Origin: Erigeron canadensis
Lineage: Eukaryota > Streptophyta > Magnoliopsida > Asterales > Asteraceae
Length of the DNA: 64,000 nucleotides
Assembly (NCBI RefSeq): GCF_010389155.1
Contig: NC_057761.1
Coordinates: 56,232,587 to 56,296,586 of the forward strand
Direction of reading: 5' to 3'
Made by a program: the position numbers and the translations under genes. Of this stretch, positions 58,219 to 64,000 are shown piece by piece. Numbering within the stretch: position 1 is the stretch's first letter; every line of letters starts with the position of its first letter. The notes beneath the pieces were generated by a model. That model had not been told where the DNA came from, ran no database searches, and was given only the letters and a program-made list of their open reading frames with translations.

Positions 58219-58239
58219 TAATAGCCTTATATAAAAAAA

Positions 58240-58478
58240 ATTGTCTAATATACTTTAAATGATTACTCGTATATTACATTATTAGTTCTTTATTTTTTTT
58301 AATATATATTCATTAACCATTTATATCAATTACTTTTACATTAATTATTTACACCACTCGATGTCGTCTCTATCACCAACCGCCGTCCCCCACCATCACA
58401 CTATCGTCGCCACGAAGACCAACCCGTATTTTATAGGTACCGTATTGCATAGGTACCGTGTTAGTTCATTTATCATAT
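58240..58478 (+). mobile_element. Family B Helitron-like 3' fragment
   Basis: CATTAACCATTTATATCAAT, then a C-rich ACCGCCGTCCCCCACCATCA tract and ACCGTGTTAGTT, follows the order of the 3916-4237 copy. The 5' end is unclear and the 3' end has decayed. Confidence 0.4.
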
Positions 58479-59733
58479 AATTTAGCATTTTTAATATAAT
58501 AATTGCATTGGCTAAGTGTTTGTGCTTAGTAACAGATTGAATGTACGTGGTTAAAAAAAATTAGAAATCATTAATATTGTTTTAAAAAAATACATACAAA
58601 AAACTTCTAATTATAAGCTCATGTTAGATAAAGAAATAATAATAAAAACAAATGAACAAAAGAATTACACATGTCAAAATTTTATAATATTAAAAAGATT
58701 TCTAAATTATTTTTTAAATAGATTAATCATTTCCTAATGGGAGCCACAGGATTGTGATTCGTGAGGGTTGGTGAGGTTTTTTTCATTGGTTACGATTGAG
58801 TAGTATATAAGACCCATTAGTAACGTATAGGTGGAAAAAAAAATGTGAGAAATGAAAATTTATGGTAAATGTATTGTTAAACAATAATATTTTAAACTAG
58901 TTTTTAAACATAATCTTAATTCTTAATTACACGTGAATGACACTAGCATTTCACAATTAGACTCGAAAACATTTGTTAATATCTGTTATCATTTATTTAG
59001 ATATCATTATATTCACGTAATGTGACGGTGGTTGTGGTGGCGATGGTGTGGTGGTGGAGGCAAGTGTTGGTGGTGGAGGCAAGTGTTGGTGGTGGAGACG
59101 AAGACGATGTATAGTTGTGTAGATAATTGATATATGAATGTTGTGCATTGCACGGATAGAAAAATGTTTATTTGAAAACCATTTGAATAAAAGAACCGTA
59201 AGAAACTCTAAATTATAACTTGATATTCTAATATGTGAATGGTATATATGAACAAATTCGCTCACATATAATTGTATTTTTACATGTTTTTAACAATTTC
59301 TCCATATGAACATTTACTATGTCCTTACATGTGAGCAGTTTTCTAAATAGAATGGTTCTTAAAAAACCTTTCCCCATTCACTAGAAAATATACCTTCAAT
59401 ATACCTGTAGAGATTTTGGTTCGTCTTCTTATAGTGATCTAAAAGAACTTGGAAGGAGCAAAAGGTATGAAATTGAGTTTTATGCTCAATTATTTTAGTT
59501 CATTCAAGATTGGCTAATTGATCTTTCAGGCCTCTCCAAACTTAACCCTACGTCGACAAGTTCATCGACCGGCTCATCGACGAGGATGAGGATGGCAGCG
59601 TCCTCATCGATGGGGTCATCGTCAAATACCATGCATCCACCCATCGATGAGTGAAGACGAGGAGAGAGAGAGAGAGCGAGTGTGGCGCTTACGTCCAATT
59701 TGTTTTTTTTTTCTTTTCATGATTCATATATAT
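58479..59733. other. Intergenic with decayed repeats
   Basis: A G-rich segment at 59020-59110 with TGGTGGTGGAGGCAAGTGT repeated looks like another family B 3' remnant (minus). A CATCGA/CATCGACGAG-rich patch at 59555-59690 has an unmatched 64-codon frame. No gene is supported. Confidence 0.4.
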
Positions 59734-60122
59734 ACAGGAGATCCTTATTTTGAGAACCCAAATTTTTTTTTTTTTAAAAAATCTTGAAAACTCTTAAATT
59801 ATGTATTGGATTACATTTTTTTTTTGTTTATTCACATGTGAAACATTATAAAAATATATGTTATAGAAAAAAACTTTTTTCAAAACTTTATATATACTCA
59901 TTTGTTAACATGTGAACAAACACGTGAACATATTAATTCACTAGTTCACATAAGGCCATTTTGAAGGTTTTTTAAGAAAGTTTCTTCTACAACATACTTT
60001 TCTATATTATTTCACATTTGAATGAATAAAAAAAAAATATGTGATTCAATACATAATTTGAAAGTTCTCATAATTCTTAAAAAAAACGGTTCTCAAAATA
60101 AAGAAAGTATATATATATATAT
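59734..60122. mobile_element. Fold-back MITE flanked by (TA)n
   Basis: Inverted arms of about 140-150 bp: the left holds TTATTTTGAGAACC and AAATTATGTATTGGAT, the right their reverse complements (GGTTCTCAAAATAA, TTCAATACATAATTT). TA runs lie on both sides. Same general type as the 21.0-21.4 kb element. Confidence 0.65.
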
Positions 60123-60854
60123 ACATACGTGTGTGTGTGTATCAGTAGGGAAGTGATATCAGTTTGTGTATATATATTTTGCATGTTATCCCAAATGAAG
60201 ATCGGAGAAGAGAAAATTTTTTTATGTTTGGTCCCTTTATTTTCAATGTTTTTCTTGTAATTAAATAACTTTCAAAAGTTTCAAATTTGGTCCTTGCTAC
60301 TTTCAGCTTCTTATTTTTCTTCATTTGATTTTTGTTTTTCGAACTGTGAATATATTTATATTAGATTTTCTTCATCTAATTTTATAAATATATTGATTTT
60401 GTTATTAATGCAATGTGTGATGATTTATTTTTATAAAAATAAAAGTTGAGGAAGAAATGAGGAAGATGTAAGAAAAATGTAAGGTTTGTAGTGAGTGAGG
60501 AATAAGTATTTTAAGAGAAAGAAAAACAGTGAGGAAGTGGTGAGGATGAGCCGACGAGGCATTGGGTTGGGAGAGGCCTCAATGTAACAGCTGGTTGGGT
60601 CATTAAAGTTTCTTAATCTAAATTACTATAAGGTTATCAAAGTTCATGGTTTCTCCAAACTACCATCATTTGAGAGACTAGAACTAGTAGGTTATGCAAG
60701 TTTGGTTGAGGATTGAAGTTTGTGAATCAATTATCATGTGATTAACTTGTTCTTGATATAACTGCTGCTGTAAGCTAAAAAAGCTTCCAAGTGCCCTAGG
60801 CAATATGGATTCTTTTTAAGAAACCTTACATATATATGACTTTAATTTAATCTT
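60123..60854. other. Intergenic, nothing recognised
   Basis: AT-rich, with a GT run at about 60129-60140 and a purine-rich patch near 60440-60560. No coding signal. Confidence 0.45.
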
Positions 60855-61083
60855 GGAAAATGATTAATTTTTCTGAACATTAACCTAAAAATCTTACTAA
60901 AATCATATGAGTGTAACAAGTGAATTCCACGTATTCTTTTTCCTAATCTTACCCTTTAGATTTTCCGCATGTCAGCATCTTACTTATTCTCTTTCTTAAT
61001 TTTATCACTAAATTTTTCGCATGTCATCATCTTATGATTTGAGTATTTTTAGGCTTATGAATTAGTTAGGTTAATCATTACCC
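60855..61083. mobile_element. Family D MITE copy
   Basis: GGAAAATGATTAATTTTTCT at the left and GGTTAATCATTACCC at the right resemble the family D ends at 12247-12421. The interior TTTTTCCTAATCTTACCC also matches. No clean target duplication. Confidence 0.45.
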
Positions 61084-61181
61084 TTTTTTTAATGATCACA
61101 ATTTTACTTGTCGGGTTTCACCCGAATGAATGGGAGTATTTGTATGTGTGAATCTTGGTTAAAATGGTAAGGTTTCTACGT

Positions 61182-61344
61182 GGGAAATGATTAATCCTCT
61201 TAAAAGAATGACCAAATAATTCTCCTAAGTTTTAGATGAAGACATGTGGCAAATCAGGGGTAAAATTAAGAAAAATAATTAGTGTATAACTCATGTCACA
61301 TTCTTATACTTTTAGGAGGCTTTTTAGGTAGATTTATCGTTTTC
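61182..61344. mobile_element. Family D MITE copy in the apyrase B flank
   Basis: GGGAAATGATTAATCCTCTT at the left and GATTTATCGTTTTC at the right, with GGGGTAAAATTAAGAAAAAT inside, in inverted orientation relative to the 12.2-kb copy. It lies in a segment absent from the matching flank of apyrase A. Confidence 0.5.
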
Positions 61345-61847
61345 TTTTCAGAATAGAAGAGTCTTATTTGAGCCACTATCATTTATTCTGGCTTCACGCT
61401 GATGATTGGGGAGTAAGAAGTTACCGTGGTTCAGTTGATAGTGACATTGTGTTTCACCAGATTTGTTGGTTTTACTGCAACTATATCAGCAAACACGGAC
61501 TCGACTCTCACTTTTTCTTATGTATCTGGAATTTGTAATTAATGTTGCAATGAAATACAATATTAAGATCAATCTTTTAAACGGAAAAAAAGAGAATTTG
61601 CAATACAATATTAACCAGATACAAATACAAAAGAATCCTGCTTTTGTTTTACTATGCTTCAAATTAAAATTTAACCAAAAATAGGTTTCAGTCTTATACC
61701 AAGAGTCAGAAACTCAAAATAATAGCTACTGTTGGTGTAAAAGAATATTTTTTGAAGAACCTCAGAGAATTTACCAACCCGCTGACCTGGCAGAACCCAC
61801 GGTTCACCAGCTTCATACATGATACAATTTATAATGTATAGTAGTAG
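61345..61847. other. 3' flank of apyrase B
   Basis: From about 61530 the sequence matches the flank of apyrase A and probably includes the 3' untranslated region. Confidence 0.45.
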
Positions 61848-64000
61848 TTAGCTGGCTGCTGACACTGCTTCAATTGCACTGCCCAACGGCCAAGCAGCTT
61901 CAACCAAAGAATTCTGGTACTCAACCTTTTTCACGAGTGTAATCTGTTGCTTAGGTTGCAGATCTGTTCAACAAAACAGAAGCACAAGCAATTTAAATAT
62001 TTTCGTTGGTTTATTTTACTCTTTGAATTATTATATTTACTTCCTTGTAGCGTGTTGCCTAATGACTAATGAGTAAAAGAGAGGTGTTAGTAATGTGTGG
62101 ACCAATTACCCACTGGGCTCATTCTGACCAATACCAAATATTAACATATTTTGACCAGTTACCCAACCACTGAATCTGCCAAATCCGCAACGGCTAGTAT
62201 CTAAGTAGGTGCCATAGTAGAGGAAGCATAACACATGTGCGTACAACTTACCAAAGCCATCTACTAGTAAAGTGTACTGATACACAAGATCCATGCACAA
62301 GTATGGTAGGTTGCTGGCCTCCACATCAGGATAGGCAGATTTGGCATCCTCAATTGTCATTTGACAAGCACGTTGAGCAGCCTCCTGGAAATCTACTGGG
62401 CGCACTTCGGCGACATGGCTATGTTGATCAACAAAACCAGCCTACATCAAAAGATCATTAGTCAATGTGTATTAAACTGAACTTTCTAATTTTAAAAGGA
62501 TTTTTAAAGGGTTATATTAATACCTCAGCAGCCCGATCAAAAAAGAAAGAGGCCACAAATAGATTCTTTTGACCATCACCACCACCACCATTCCATACCC
62601 CACCAAAAGTGCACTTCATGTGGGTGCAAGTTGCTTCATTAACTTTGAGGGCCTTCAAGGCTTCTTCCCTGCACTTTTTCATGCTTGAACCAGAAGAAGG
62701 AGCTGACGCTTTGTAATCAATTCCCCCATATGAATAAACCCCTAGAAGTGAAGACATGAATCAACGATTAATACTCCACAAAGCTAGTGACAACAATACA
62801 AATTTCCAAATCATACTATTGGTCTATAATACAGTTTGCATTTGAAACTAGTCACAAAGACGATACATAGACTGACCGCATATATTTTAGAACTTGAGAT
62901 GCTCATTTGCATGGAAAAAAAGTTACAAGACCGAATACTAGATAGATGTAAAGTAAAACAATATTCGTATTATGGATGGTGTATTGAGCATACCATTATA
63001 GCCAGCCAAAATACAGGGATTGTCAGAATCTTTTGCGACTCCCAGAATCTCAGCTCGAGCTGCTAATAAACCATATTTCAAGTAACTGCAAGATGATGTC
63101 AGAATTAAAGATACAAGTAAAGGAGGTGAATATGCACACATACATACACAGGGAGGAGGGGAACCTGTGAACATAAAGATAATATTTGGTTCCCATGAGA
63201 AGCATTTCCTTCACATATGTATCTTCTCCGCTTGTTATCCTTGGAGCCTTTGCAGCATCTGCTGCTGAAATAGCATAAGCCATTTGTACAGATCCACCGC
63301 CTAGATCAACTACTCCAACAGTGTCTGAATACTTCTTGCCCAATCTTTTTAAAAGATAATTTATGGTCACCTGTAGATATTAAAGCAGGATTTAAAGGGA
63401 AAGCAAAAACAGATGTCTAACCATGGTGTCTAAAGAATCAAGATTTTTTTACGAATGGCAAAAACCAAGATTTAGGGGACATTCAACTTAACCCTGGACA
63501 AATAAAGAGTTCAAAGACATCACGCTAATGTGCTCTTGGAAAAAGAGTTGACATCAAAACATGTTCCTCTGTCGCTTTTCTTAAAATGAAAGCATGAATA
63601 TTAACAGTAATTGACAATGGAAATTTTCTTGGTAACTTTTCAATGATGACAACACTTGTTAGTAGTCTCTACTTATAACACAATACTGAAATCCCTTATC
63701 ATTTGATAATTTCTGGATGCTAGAAAAGCAAGAAAGGGGCTCAACACATACATTTATGAGAATATAAAAAATAAGTAACATACCCATTGATAAGCACCTT
63801 CCTGAGTTCCATCCAAAACAGTCACCCAATCATCATCCGACTTAAGGCTACTCTTAACTTTAAGAAAATCTTTCACCTATATAAACATAGTATATAAAAA
63901 TCATTAAACAAGAGAAAAAACCTTTAAAACAAGAAAAAGGCTTGTCAAAAAGTAGTATATTTACAGCTTGCAAAATTCTTTCAGATGCATCAACTCCCAA
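61848..64000 (-). CDS. APY: Apyrase copy B, partial (runs off the right edge)
   Basis: Exons matching copy A exons 9 to 3: 61848-61963, 62252-62441, 62524-62741, 62994-63085, 63165-63370, 63784-63876 and 63965 to the edge. Exon sizes (116, 190, 218, 92, 206, 93) and phases are identical to copy A and no stop breaks the frame. The nucleotide-binding motifs [13 protein letters not shown] and [11 protein letters not shown] are intact, so the visible part looks functional. Differences from copy A are scattered conservative changes (for example [18 protein letters not shown] against [18 protein letters not shown]). The 5' exons, including the membrane anchor, lie outside the window. Same orientation as copy A, so the pair is head-to-tail. 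Confidence 0.93.

Noticed and set aside
59504..59698. 64-codon acidic frame
   Set aside because: It arises from a CATCGA/GACGAG-rich simple patch; no family match.

Overview
The window is nuclear DNA from a flowering plant. It is AT-rich, its genes have introns with GT..AG borders, and they are widely spaced among many small transposons. The protein families (plant NAC factor, P-class PPR protein, GDA1/CD39 apyrase, EUL lectin, ACHT thioredoxin) and a relic of a TIR-type resistance gene point to a eudicot. Asteraceae is a guess from the look of the repeats; nothing here proves it.

Layout. 1-5.9 kb is transposon debris: Helitron-like elements, a 34-bp minisatellite and a possible LTR. A MIR169 hairpin lies at 6.06-6.18 kb. 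A four-exon plastid ACHT-type thioredoxin is at 6.9-9.3 kb (-), with a GC-rich Harbinger-like MITE and a dead LINE upstream. The minor-spliceosome protein U11/U12-65K fills 12.95-16.47 kb (-, 11 coding exons). 17-27 kb is a transposon cluster: Helitron-like, hAT, Harbinger-like, fold-back MITEs and a candidate solo LTR. A NAC transcription factor of the ANAC046/ANAC087 type is at 28.9-30.9 kb (-). 31-37.7 kb has no gene I can support, only a SINE and Helitron ends. A EULS3-type lectin is at 37.7-39.8 kb (-), an intronless mitochondrial-type PPR protein at 42.7-44.5 kb (-), a small HMA (CxxC) protein at 46.7-48.2 kb (+), a solo LTR at 48.5-49.2 kb, and intronless RTF2 at 49.6-50.8 kb (+). A TIR relic is at 52.1 kb. 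Two tandem apyrase genes end the window: a complete nine-exon copy (53.36-57.58 kb, -) and a second copy (61.85 kb to the right edge, -) cut by the window border.

The genes do not form an operon or pathway. U11/U12-65K and RTF2 are housekeeping RNA/DNA-processing proteins. The NAC factor, miR169, EUL lectin, HMA protein and apyrases belong to families with development, stress or signalling roles. The most informative local events are recent repeats: the apyrase tandem duplication, a perfect 62-bp duplication across an apyrase splice acceptor, an in-frame 51-bp repeat in the PPR gene, and a Helitron-like insertion with two 3' ends in the HMA intron.

All exon borders were read by eye from splice motifs, reading phase and family similarity recalled from knowledge. 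No alignment or transcript data were used.
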